Source: Lujinxingiaceae bacterium
Lineage (GTDB): Bacteria; Myxococcota_A; Bradymonadia; Bradymonadales; Bradymonadaceae
Length of the DNA stretch: 48,792 nt
Assembly: GCA_013697635.1 (NCBI GenBank)
Contig: JACCWM010000131.1
Location: 1-48,792 of the forward strand
Direction: 5' to 3'
The notes beneath the pieces are model-generated. The model ran no database searches. It had not been told where the DNA came from and saw only the letters and a program-made list of their open reading frames with translations. The position numbers were made by a program, and so were the translations under genes. How positions within the stretch are numbered: position 1 is the stretch's first letter; every line of letters begins with the position of its first letter. Positions 24,957-32,748 of the stretch are shown one piece after another.

Positions 24957-25652
24957 TCAGTCGTCCGAGCGCTTGGGAAACGAGAGCAGCCGGCCCTTGC
25001 GCGAGGTGGGCTCGTGGTTGTGCTCGAAGCGCCGGTTGACGGGCATCAACCAGCGCAGCGTCTTGATCGCGATCGCCAGGGACTTCTCGTGGTCGACGGC
25101 GATGACCAGCTCGAGCTCATCTTCGTCGTCGGGATCGGCGCCGTCGGGTGTGCGGATATCAATCGGCGTTGCGCGCAGCCTCGGCCAGGAGTCGCTGATT
25201 GGGTCGTAGTATTCGAGCTCAAGATCGAAGCTCTCGCGCAGGGCAAAGCGCGCCACCGAGATGCGGCTCTCCAAATCTGCGGCGAACATCATGTCGAGCT
25301 CGGGCGTGTCGCTGGTGATCGCTGGCGCGTCGTCGTCGCGCTGCAGGGTTTCGGCGCGGCCGTCGAGCCAGAGCAGGATGCGCGCGCTCTCCTCGTCACA
25401 GTGGTGCACGACCTCCGGTGACAGCGCGGCCTCGATCACGGCGCGCAGCTTCTTGACGATCGTCGGCTTGATGCGCGTGCCGCCGCGCATGGCCACCACG
25501 TCGAGCAGACGCGCGCCGACCAGACAGGCCGTCAGCAAGGAGCCGGCATTGAGCAAAGCCGGGCGGTAATCGTCGACCAGCTCGGGGTAAAACGACTCGC
25601 GCAAATCCGCGCGCGGATCGAGACTGCGTAAATGCTGTTGCCACCTGTCCAT
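24957..25652 (-). CDS. Uncharacterised cytoplasmic protein
   Basis: A 231-residue protein without signal peptide or membrane helix; family not recognised. The N-terminal half is helical with Arg/Asp/Leu content. The C-terminal part (about 135-205) has a beta-rich pattern, FDLELEYYDPISDSWPRLRA then LVIAVDHEKSLAIAIKTLRW, loosely recalling ligand-binding WYL-type domains. This is weak and there is no DNA-binding domain to support it. I chose ATG 25652 because AAGGA then sits 8-9 bases upstream; with the ATG at 25661 the same AAGG would abut the start. Single gene, convergent with the NodB-type deacetylase gene. Confidence 0.55.
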   Translation of the reverse strand: MDRWQQHLRSLDPRADLRESFYPELVDDYRPALLNAGSLLTACLVGARLLDVVAMRGGTRIKPTIVKKLRAVIEAALSPEVVHHCDEESARILLWLDGRAETLQRDDDAPAITSDTPELDMMFAADLESRISVARFALRESFDLELEYYDPISDSWPRLRATPIDIRTPDGADPDDEDELELVIAVDHEKSLAIAIKTLRWLMPVNRRFEHNHEPTSRKGRLLSFPKRSDD

Positions 25653-25893
25653 GCGTCGCATCCTTTTTTAATCCAACGATCGTTCGGCTAAACCAACGTC
25701 GTGCTAAAACAGTTGAGCGTCTTGGGCTATGCCAAAAGAGCACGCCCCCAAAACCAAACCAGGGTAATGTGTGCGAACAATTGCATTTCTAGTCTAAACG
25801 TGGTTGACTGGCCGCCTTATTTTCGTTTTCGGCGTTTTCGGGCCGACTGCTTGATATTTTTCAATGGTTTCAATGCTTTTTGGGAGCGCATTC

Positions 25894-27411
25894 ATGCAAC
25901 GAACTTTTCAAACCCTTCTGATTATTGGTCTGCTGGCGTCTTTGAGCTTTGCTACGGGTTGCGTCGAGAGTACGCCCGACGAACTCGCGGGCAACAATAC
26001 CACGGCGACCAACGAGGACGTCGAGGCCACGCTCTCATCGCTCGACAGCCTGATTCAGGGCGCGCCCAAGAACGACAGCCTGGGCAACGAGGGCAAGTCC
26101 GATACGGTCTATCCCAAGCAGTTCTCGGATTTGGTCGCCTCTCAGTCGTCGGTCAAGAGCCAGGGCAGCCGTGGCGTCTGCTCGATCTTCTCGACGGTGG
26201 CGCTCATGGAGCACCTCTACATTTTGGAAGGCAGCACGCCCAACCCGGATTTCTCCGAGCAGTATCTGCAGTGGTCGGTGAAGTTCGAGGTCAACCAATT
26301 TCGCAACACCAGCGGCTCCAACGCCAACTACAACATTGAGGCGATCAACCGCTTTGGCATCCCCAAAGAGGGCGGCTGGCCCTATGAGACCTTCGCATGG
26401 GGCTCGACTCAGGACGCGCGTTGCACCGGCGAGGAGGACAAGCGTCCGACCGAGTGCCACACCAACGGTGTTCCACCGCAGTCGGCGCTCGACTCGGAGA
26501 AGTTCACGCTTCCTCGTGGCCGCTGGGTCTCGACGCGCACGCGCGATCTCAAGGCCTTCATGCACAGCAAGCGCCAGGCTGTGATCGTCGGCGGCACCTT
26601 CTTCTACCAGGCCTGGAATCACCGCGCCTCCGAGCTGCCCACCAACCAGGAGTACTGGCGTGAGGGCTACGTGCTCTATCCGAGCGCCGAGGACAAGACC
26701 AAGAGCCTGGCCAAGCGCGCCGGCCACTCGATTTTGATCGTGGGCTGGGATGATGAACTCGAGGTCCAGAGCCTCGACGGCCAGGGCAAGAAGGTCGTCG
26801 ACGCCCAGGGCAATCCGGTCATGGAGAAGGGCTTCTTCATCTTCAAGAATAGCTGGGGCACGGGCAGCTTCGGCGTCAACAACAAGCATGGCGACGGCTA
26901 CGGCTACATCTCCTACAAATACATCGAGGAGTTCAAGTCGGCCTATGGCAGCGACCTGCCCGTGATCGCACCGCCCATTCCCCAGATCTGTGGCCAGAAC
27001 GTCAGCTGCGAAGATCCCAGCTGCGCCGATGCTGCGGCATGCGAAGTGGTCGGCGAGGAGACCGTGCAATTTAGCACCGAGCCCTTCCTCGACATCCCTG
27101 ACAACAACGCCCGTGGCGTGACCAGCTCGCTGGTCGTCTCGGCCACCGGCACGATCAAGGGCCTGGTCGTCGACGTGCTCATCGATCACAGCTACAACGG
27201 CGATGTGCGCATCGAGCTGGTGCATCCGGACGGCACCAAGGCCGTCTTGCGCCAGGATGACGGCAAGAGTGGCAAGGACATCGATGAGAGCTATCGCGTC
27301 GAGCGCTTCGATGGTAAGAGCGTTGCGGGCACCTGGAAGCTGATCGTCACCGATACGGCGGCGATCGACACCGGCTCGCTGCTGGAGTGGGGCCTCACCA
27401 TCACCAAATAA
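25894..27411 (+). CDS. Papain-like (C1A) lipoprotein protease with C-terminal P domain
   Basis: A 505-residue lipoprotein. Signal peptide with lipobox SFATGC (Cys23) and an Asn/Thr linker. The C1 peptidase domain carries Gln and Cys96 in VKSQGSRGVCSIFST, His278 in AGHSILIVGWDD and Asn319 in FIFKNSWGTGSFG, the complete papain catalytic set. The usual CGSCWA is altered to RGVCSI. The last 100 residues form a P/Homo-B domain (DHSYNGDVRIELVHPDGTKA, then WKLIVTD and GSLLEWGLTI), more usual on subtilisin-type proteases. The start ATG 25894 has GGGAGC upstream; an ATG at 25864 is an alternative. Probably a cell-surface or secreted protease. Confidence 0.82.
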   Translation: MQRTFQTLLIIGLLASLSFATGCVESTPDELAGNNTTATNEDVEATLSSLDSLIQGAPKNDSLGNEGKSDTVYPKQFSDLVASQSSVKSQGSRGVCSIFSTVALMEHLYILEGSTPNPDFSEQYLQWSVKFEVNQFRNTSGSNANYNIEAINRFGIPKEGGWPYETFAWGSTQDARCTGEEDKRPTECHTNGVPPQSALDSEKFTLPRGRWVSTRTRDLKAFMHSKRQAVIVGGTFFYQAWNHRASELPTNQEYWREGYVLYPSAEDKTKSLAKRAGHSILIVGWDDELEVQSLDGQGKKVVDAQGNPVMEKGFFIFKNSWGTGSFGVNNKHGDGYGYISYKYIEEFKSAYGSDLPVIAPPIPQICGQNVSCEDPSCADAAACEVVGEETVQFSTEPFLDIPDNNARGVTSSLVVSATGTIKGLVVDVLIDHSYNGDVRIELVHPDGTKAVLRQDDGKSGKDIDESYRVERFDGKSVAGTWKLIVTDTAAIDTGSLLEWGLTITK

Positions 27412-27467
27412 GCCGGCGATGGGGTGCTCGGCTCGTCCACCTGAAATACGATCCGAGGCTCCAACGC

Positions 27468-28502
27468 ATGGCTGAACCCTTCGTCTTCCACTTTCGGCGC
27501 GGCGAAAACAGCGCGCCCGAAGTCATGTACATGGTCGACCTGTACTGTCGTTGCGGACTCTGTCGCCACGACCAGTACCAGCGCTTCTACCACGCCACCG
27601 CCTTTCATTCTTTCACGCTCGCGGTCTTCAACCGCCTGGTTGACGAGGCCCATCAAAAGGCCGACTACGAGTGTGAAAACTGCGGCACCATGGTCGGCGC
27701 CGATCACGTGCTCAAGGTCGCCGTCACCTACGGTTTTGTCGACGATGCCGGTATCGTGCGCGGCTACCTCGATCGCGAGAGCGGCAAGCGCCGCTACCAG
27801 CTCGTCGCGCGCCGACGCCTCGATCCCCAGGAGATGCCCCACTGGGAGCCCGATCCCGAGCTTGGCACCAGCCTCGACACGATCAGCGAGCAGAGCGTCG
27901 ATGAGCTGCTCGATCGCCCCTTCAACGCCAAGTTGGCCTGGATCGACGTCGTCGACGATTGGCTCGAAGATCCCGAAGGCGGCGCCTATGCGCGCATCGC
28001 ACCGGGCTTTTGGATCGTCGTCGACGCCTCCGAGGACGCCGCCAACGAGCTCACCGCCGAGATCGAGGACGCCCAGTTCGCCGACGGCAAGGAGCACGGC
28101 GATCTGATGATCGTGGCGCTCAGCGAGTCGGTGCCCGAGGATCTGGCCACCCACGCCCAGCCCCAGAGCATGGCCGGACGCTGGCAAACCTGGCTGCCCC
28201 AGCACATCGTCGAGGCGCTCTTGGAACAGCGCATTTGGGCAGATGCCTACATGTCGCGCTCGGCCGCGGTCGAGACGATCAAGCGCACCTTTGACACGGC
28301 CAACTTGAGCTACAGCGTCGACGTCACCGACGCCGACGTGTTCTTCTCCCAGATTACGACCCCGGGCGAAGGCGTCTACGGACGCGGCCTCTCGGTCTCC
28401 TCGGTGTTGCGCCGCGCCGTCTTCACAGGCCTGACGCCGGGCGAGGCCGCCCGGCTCACCGCCGAGGAGATCGTCGGTGTGTTGTTGCGCGTATGGAAGT
28501 GA
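27468..28502 (+). CDS. Uncharacterised protein with zinc-type Cys motifs
   Basis: A 344-residue soluble protein, family not recognised. Two Cys groups near the N-terminus, LYCRCGLCRHDQY (CxCxxC) and YECENCGTMVG (CxxC), lie about 40 residues apart and look like a zinc site. A long acidic middle (about 115-220) rich in Asp/Glu follows, then a region with APGFWIVVDASEDAANEL. The C-terminus ends with helices (LTPGEAARLTAEEIVGVLLR). No signal peptide, so cytoplasmic. I chose ATG 27468, with GAGG about nine bases upstream, since the frame further upstream overlaps the protease gene. The DUF2752 gene follows 80 bp later. Confidence 0.6.
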   Translation: MAEPFVFHFRRGENSAPEVMYMVDLYCRCGLCRHDQYQRFYHATAFHSFTLAVFNRLVDEAHQKADYECENCGTMVGADHVLKVAVTYGFVDDAGIVRGYLDRESGKRRYQLVARRRLDPQEMPHWEPDPELGTSLDTISEQSVDELLDRPFNAKLAWIDVVDDWLEDPEGGAYARIAPGFWIVVDASEDAANELTAEIEDAQFADGKEHGDLMIVALSESVPEDLATHAQPQSMAGRWQTWLPQHIVEALLEQRIWADAYMSRSAAVETIKRTFDTANLSYSVDVTDADVFFSQITTPGEGVYGRGLSVSSVLRRAVFTGLTPGEAARLTAEEIVGVLLRVWK

Positions 28503-28582
28503 GCAGGCCAATGCGTTGTTATGTTGGCTGAGTCATTTGCAAACGTGGGCTCAGTGCAGCCCCTCACGACGTTGTCAGGCTT

Positions 28583-28993
28583 ATGAAGTATCACGTCATC
28601 GAGCGCTCCGTGGGCGATGTGCCCGTCGGCGCCCTGGTCATGTTGCCGCTCTTTGCGCTGCCGCTTGGCGCCTGGGCAATCGAGAACGCGCACGTGGTCT
28701 TCTCGGTCTGCGGTATGAAGCGCCTGGCCGGGCTTCCCTGCTTGACCTGTGGCGCCACGCGCGCAACGCTGCATCTCTTTCACGGCGAGCCGTTGGCCGC
28801 GCTGTCCATGCAGCCGATGATGATCTCGTTGTACCTGCTGCTGCTGGTCTGGGGCATGATCAGCCTGGTCGGCTTCGTCAAGAACCGACGCGTCATCCTC
28901 GAGATGAGCCGCAAGGAGGACATCGCCTTTAAGGCCTCGCTTGTGCTCGTGCCCCTGATCAATTGGATTTACCTTGTGTGGGCGGGGATTTGA
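28583..28993 (+). CDS. DUF2752 membrane protein
   Basis: A 136-residue membrane protein with about three hydrophobic helices (residues 15-34, 77-100, 116-134). It carries the DUF2752 signature LAGLPCLTCGATRATLHLFHG, the CxxCGxTRA motif between helices 1 and 2. The family is widespread and of unknown function. ATG 28583 is directly before the conserved core. It follows the zinc-motif protein gene on the same strand. Confidence 0.8.
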   Translation: MKYHVIERSVGDVPVGALVMLPLFALPLGAWAIENAHVVFSVCGMKRLAGLPCLTCGATRATLHLFHGEPLAALSMQPMMISLYLLLLVWGMISLVGFVKNRRVILEMSRKEDIAFKASLVLVPLINWIYLVWAGI

Positions 28994-29107
28994 GGGCCTT
29001 CTCTCTGGCTGGTTGATCGACGCGGCCATGAACGCTAGAATCCCCCGTTGGTTGACGCCGCGCGGCTTTTCAGGGCAGGCGTTTTGTTTCAGGCCCAAAG
29101 GATGATG

Positions 29108-31078
29108 ATGTTTCGTGCATTGAACGATATACGATGCTTGCGCGCGTTGGCCTTGCTGGGTGTGCTTTTGATCGCCATGGCCGGCTGCGGCGATGAAGAT
29201 CCAGATGGTAGCGATGGCAGCGTCGGCGGTCGCGATGCACCCAATATCTCGGTCAATCCTGGAACGATCGATTTTGCCGAAGTCTCGATCGGCGCCCAGG
29301 ATCCCACCCGCTTGACGATCACCAACACCGGGCGCGGCGAGCTTCGTATCTCGAACATTGAGCTGGTCGACAACAGCGCCGACGGACTCACCGAGTTTCA
29401 TCGCGGCGAGGGTTGGAAGCGCTCGCTCAACCTCAAGAGCGGCGAGTCCCATGAGCTCGTCGTCATCTATCGCCCGCTCAATCGCACGCCCGATACCGGC
29501 TATATCGAGATCACGAGCAACAACCCGGGCGCCAACGGCGTGCTGCGCGTGCCGCTCTCCTCGCCGACGCTGGCTCCCAAGATCTTCTCGCCGAGTGTGG
29601 TGCAATTCAGCCGGGTGCCGGCCGGCCAGCGCGTCTACCAGGTGACACAGGTTCAAAACATTGGCCAGGCGCCGCTGCGAATCGACGACATCGCCCTGAC
29701 CGGCGCCGCTGACTTCACCATGTCCTTTCCCACCGCGCGCCAGGAAGGTGAGCTGGGCGATCCGGACACAGACCTTGCGCGCTGGCCGGCCACGATTGCG
29801 CCCAATGAGCAGTTTTTGGTGCGCTTTGGCTTTGAGCCCATCAATGACGAGCCGCGCCTGGCGGAGATGATCGTATTTACCAACGATCCGCTCACCCAGG
29901 AGTACGTCGTCTCCGTGTTGGGCAACAGCGGCTCGCCCTGTTTGAGCATGAACTACGAGCGCGGGCTCGATTTTGGCGCAAGCTCGATAGGCCAGGTGGC
30001 CAGTCGCACCGTGGTCATGGAGAACTGCAGCACCACGACGCCGCTTCGCATCAGCGCCATTGAGCTCGTCGACGACGCCGACGGGGTCTTCGAGCTTCGT
30101 GAGGGCAGCCTGCCCGGCGATCTGCCCGATGAAGTGCTGGTCTTGAATCCGCGCGCGAGCGTCAACTTCGCGGTCTCCTACACACCGGAGAACGAGCAGG
30201 AATCCTCGGCCCTGCTGCGTGTGAGCAGCAACGATCCGGCCAAGTCCACGCTCGAGGTGCCGCTCAGCGGCAGCGGCACCAACAACGCCTGCCCGGTGGC
30301 CGTTGCCGAGGGCCGGCTTGTAGGCTCGACGCGCTTTGTCGAGCTGTTTACCGCGCTACCGCTCAACACCGTCGAGCTCACCGGCTCGGGAAGCTACGAT
30401 CCCGATGGCAATATCCAGGGCTACGAGTGGACGGTGATCACGCGCCCGGACGGCTCGACGGCGCGGCCCAGCCCCAGCGCCGATATCATGGAGCCCACGC
30501 TCTACCTCGATCTGGCCGGCACCTACGAGATCGAGCTGGTCGTCTACGACAACCAGGGTCTGGCAAGCTGCGAGCGCTCGGTGATGACCATACACGCCGT
30601 GCCCCAGGACGACGTGCACATCCAACTGATCTGGGACGCACCGGCGGTGATCAATCCGGCCGAGGGCAACGGCACCGATCTCGACCTGCATTATCTGCAT
30701 CCGCTCGGTCGCTGGAACGAGGTGCCCTACGACATCTTCTGGAACAACCGCACCGCCGATTGGGGCCAAGCCGGCGACGTCACCGACAATCCGCGCTTGG
30801 ACATCGACGACACGTTCAAGGGCGGCCCTGAGAACATCAATCACAGCAACCTTGAGATCGGCATCGACTACGGCGTGGGCGTCTACTACTTCGCCGACCG
30901 CGGCTTTGGTGCCGCCTATGCGACCGTGCGCATCTACATCCGCGGTGAGCTGCGCTTCGAGGTCAAGAATCGCTACATGCCCGGCGAGGGCTACTTCTGG
31001 TACGCGGCGATCGTGCGCTGGCCGAGCACCGAGATCGTCCGCCGCGACCGCGTCGACTTCGGATTCCCCACCCGCTAA
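29108..31078 (+). CDS. Lipoprotein with Hydin/SPD-2-like Ig repeats and PKD-like domain
   Basis: A 656-residue lipoprotein, lipobox IAMAGC, with an Asp/Gly-rich linker. Three consecutive choice-of-anchor D (ASPM-SPD-2-Hydin) Ig-like modules follow, each marked by INFxxVxxG-type openings and NDP/NNP closings: SVNPGTIDFAEVSIGAQDP, SVVQFSRVPAGQRVYQV and GLDFGASSIGQVASRTVV, with SSNDPAKSTLEVPLSGSG ending the last. Then a PKD-like domain (GSGSYDPDGNIQGYEWTV) and a C-terminal beta domain (VHIQLIWDAP and onward) resembling LodA/prepilin-associated adhesive domains. Three consecutive ATGs (29102, 29105, 29108) follow AAAGG; spacing favours the last. Likely outer-membrane surface protein. Confidence 0.78.
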   Translation: MFRALNDIRCLRALALLGVLLIAMAGCGDEDPDGSDGSVGGRDAPNISVNPGTIDFAEVSIGAQDPTRLTITNTGRGELRISNIELVDNSADGLTEFHRGEGWKRSLNLKSGESHELVVIYRPLNRTPDTGYIEITSNNPGANGVLRVPLSSPTLAPKIFSPSVVQFSRVPAGQRVYQVTQVQNIGQAPLRIDDIALTGAADFTMSFPTARQEGELGDPDTDLARWPATIAPNEQFLVRFGFEPINDEPRLAEMIVFTNDPLTQEYVVSVLGNSGSPCLSMNYERGLDFGASSIGQVASRTVVMENCSTTTPLRISAIELVDDADGVFELREGSLPGDLPDEVLVLNPRASVNFAVSYTPENEQESSALLRVSSNDPAKSTLEVPLSGSGTNNACPVAVAEGRLVGSTRFVELFTALPLNTVELTGSGSYDPDGNIQGYEWTVITRPDGSTARPSPSADIMEPTLYLDLAGTYEIELVVYDNQGLASCERSVMTIHAVPQDDVHIQLIWDAPAVINPAEGNGTDLDLHYLHPLGRWNEVPYDIFWNNRTADWGQAGDVTDNPRLDIDDTFKGGPENINHSNLEIGIDYGVGVYYFADRGFGAAYATVRIYIRGELRFEVKNRYMPGEGYFWYAAIVRWPSTEIVRRDRVDFGFPTR

Positions 31079-31093
31079 AGCGAGCTTAAGGCC

Positions 31094-32407
31094 ATGGTCA
31101 GGGCGTGCGTCGTAGCGACAATTCTTCTGTGCGCGCTCGCCCCGACCCCACTTCGGGCGCACGGCGCGCCGCCCGCTCCGATAAAGATTGTCGGCCTCGA
31201 GCGCGACGGCGCCCCGGGCCATGACTGGGTCTTCGTCACCAACTTCGGCGTGATCACCAGCGACCAACCCGCGCGCTACATCTGTGAGGAGGCCTTCTTT
31301 GCCGGCGACAACTTTCATGTCGAGGCGCTCGGTCTGACACGCTGGACGGTGTTCACGCGAAGCGCCGTCTTGACCACCGAGGACGGCTGCAACTTCACCA
31401 AGATCTACGAGCAGAGCGCGCTCGCTGCCGGCGCCGCCTCCCACCCCCAGAGCCGCCAGGTGGTGTTCTTCTCCAATCCTGGCACGGGCGCCGAGATCTG
31501 GCACATCGACGCCACCGACACCGTCGCCAAACTCCCCCTGGCGCTCGACGCGCTGCGCCTGACCAGCGTGCGCTTTCTCGACGCGCAGACCCTGATCGCT
31601 GGCGCCTACGCCGACGCCGGCGCCGCACGCCTGCTCTTCATCGACCTGGCCCAGAACAGCGTGCGCACGGCTGAATTGAAGGCCGAATACACCTTCCCCT
31701 ACCTGCTCGCCAGCGGCGGCCAACGCTTTGTCTGGCTGGGCCGGCGCGACGGCGTGCTTCGGCTGTTCTGGGGCAGCACGACCGATCCCGAAGAGATCGT
31801 GATCGACACCGAGCGCTGGCCCACGGACGTGGCGCTGAGCGACGACGGCCGGCGCGCCTACTTCGCCGGCGTCAACGAAGAGCGCCGCGGCGTGCTCGTT
31901 GCAACCCTCGAACCACAACTGCAACTTAGCCCAACGCTCGACGATCACAGCGCAAGTTGCCTTACTATCATCGACGACAGCCTCTATGTCTGCGGCCACC
32001 ATGCGCGCGAGGGCTATAGCCTGGCTCGCTACGACGAGAGCGGCACCACCCACACGCTCGTCGATTTTCGCACCCTCGTCGGGCCACGCGCAGGCTGCGA
32101 CCCCGCAAGCCAGAGCGCGCGCACCTGCCCTGCCGTCTGGCCGGAGCTAGCCCGCTATCTCGAGATCGATATCGGCCAACCCGATCATGCAGACGACGTC
32201 GGTTTGGAGCCAGAGCCCCGACTCGACGTCGGAACCAACATATCCACTCCCCCCGACGGTGTTTCACCTGGCCCCGAACCCTCGGCCTGGTGCAGCCTCA
32301 CGGCTGCAAATCGTACCCCACCCACCAAAAACTTTGCCTTCTACGCACTCTTCGCGCTGCTCGCCTTAGTAGTTCGTACCTTGGTACGACAATTCGGCGA
32401 AGCCTGA
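31094..32407 (+). CDS. Exported propeller-like protein with C-terminal membrane anchor
   Basis: A 437-residue exported protein. Signal peptide (residues 1-22, ending LRAHG), then a long region of repeated short beta segments (VFVTNFGVITSD, WTVFTRSAVLTTEDGCNF, RFVWLGRRDGVLRLFWG, DDGRRAYFAGVNEERRG), the texture of a beta-propeller. A Pro/Asp-rich linker (about 350-395) leads to WCSLTA, a hydrophobic helix FAFYALFALLALVV and an Arg-containing tail, a possible sorting or anchoring signal. It starts 15 bp after the Ig-repeat lipoprotein gene, with AAGG before the ATG, so the two are one operon and may form a surface pair. Confidence 0.65.
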   Translation: MVRACVVATILLCALAPTPLRAHGAPPAPIKIVGLERDGAPGHDWVFVTNFGVITSDQPARYICEEAFFAGDNFHVEALGLTRWTVFTRSAVLTTEDGCNFTKIYEQSALAAGAASHPQSRQVVFFSNPGTGAEIWHIDATDTVAKLPLALDALRLTSVRFLDAQTLIAGAYADAGAARLLFIDLAQNSVRTAELKAEYTFPYLLASGGQRFVWLGRRDGVLRLFWGSTTDPEEIVIDTERWPTDVALSDDGRRAYFAGVNEERRGVLVATLEPQLQLSPTLDDHSASCLTIIDDSLYVCGHHAREGYSLARYDESGTTHTLVDFRTLVGPRAGCDPASQSARTCPAVWPELARYLEIDIGQPDHADDVGLEPEPRLDVGTNISTPPDGVSPGPEPSAWCSLTAANRTPPTKNFAFYALFALLALVVRTLVRQFGEA

Positions 32408-32516
32408 AGCGAAGCAAGCCGCGCTTGAGCAAGTAGCGGGCAGCATTTGCGGAAAACCGTCATTTTCATGACGGCCTAAAGGGCGCCATCTCCTTGTATA
32501 GTGTCGACTTTTAGTA

Positions 32517-32545
32517 TTGACACCACTTGTTTGCCGGGCTAACAA
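32517..32545 (+). promoter_or_regulatory. Candidate promoter with consensus -35
   Basis: TTGACA at 32517-32522 is a perfect -35 box. At 17 bp spacing lies TAACAA (32540-32545), a poor -10 match. It would give a leader of about 160 nt before the giant lipoprotein gene. Confidence 0.35.
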
Positions 32546-32589
32546 CCTTGAAACGAACGCGGATACGTATCTCTTGGAGAGGCGTTGTT

Positions 32590-32649
32590 GTGACCATTCA
32601 GCTTTTGAATGAGCCTTTTTGGGCGCGTTCCGCAGGCGACCCAGTTTGA
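32590..32649 (+). CDS. Possible 19-codon leader peptide
   Basis: A GTG-started frame of 19 codons (MTIQLLNEPFWARSAGDPV) with GGAGAGG seven bases upstream (32576-32582), a better ribosome site than many real genes here. It ends 63 bases before the ATG at 32713. It may be a leader peptide tuning the giant gene, or chance; there is no homology and the frame is short. Confidence 0.3.
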   Translation: MTIQLLNEPFWARSAGDPV

Positions 32650-32748
32650 AAGTGTATTATTGGCGCCGCAATTTTTGCGGCATTTGATTGAGTAGTTGAA
32701 GGAGAATTCCAGATGCGAACGAAGTGTAGATAGGCGGTATTAATTAGT

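Larger units (their letters stand above)
32408..32712. other. Long leader region of the giant repeat lipoprotein gene
   Basis: About 305 bp without an established gene. It contains an inverted repeat CCGTCAT-N4-ATGACGG (32457-32474) that could end the upstream operon but lacks a T-run, a candidate promoter at 32517, a 19-codon open frame at 32590, a hairpin CCGCAA-TTT-TTGCGG (32666-32680), and AAGGAG at 32699-32704. Confidence 0.5.

Noticed and set aside
26035-27225. 396-codon minus-strand frame opposite the papain-like gene
   Set aside because: Mirror frame of a strongly supported protease with catalytic residues; low-complexity Val/Ala/Gly composition.
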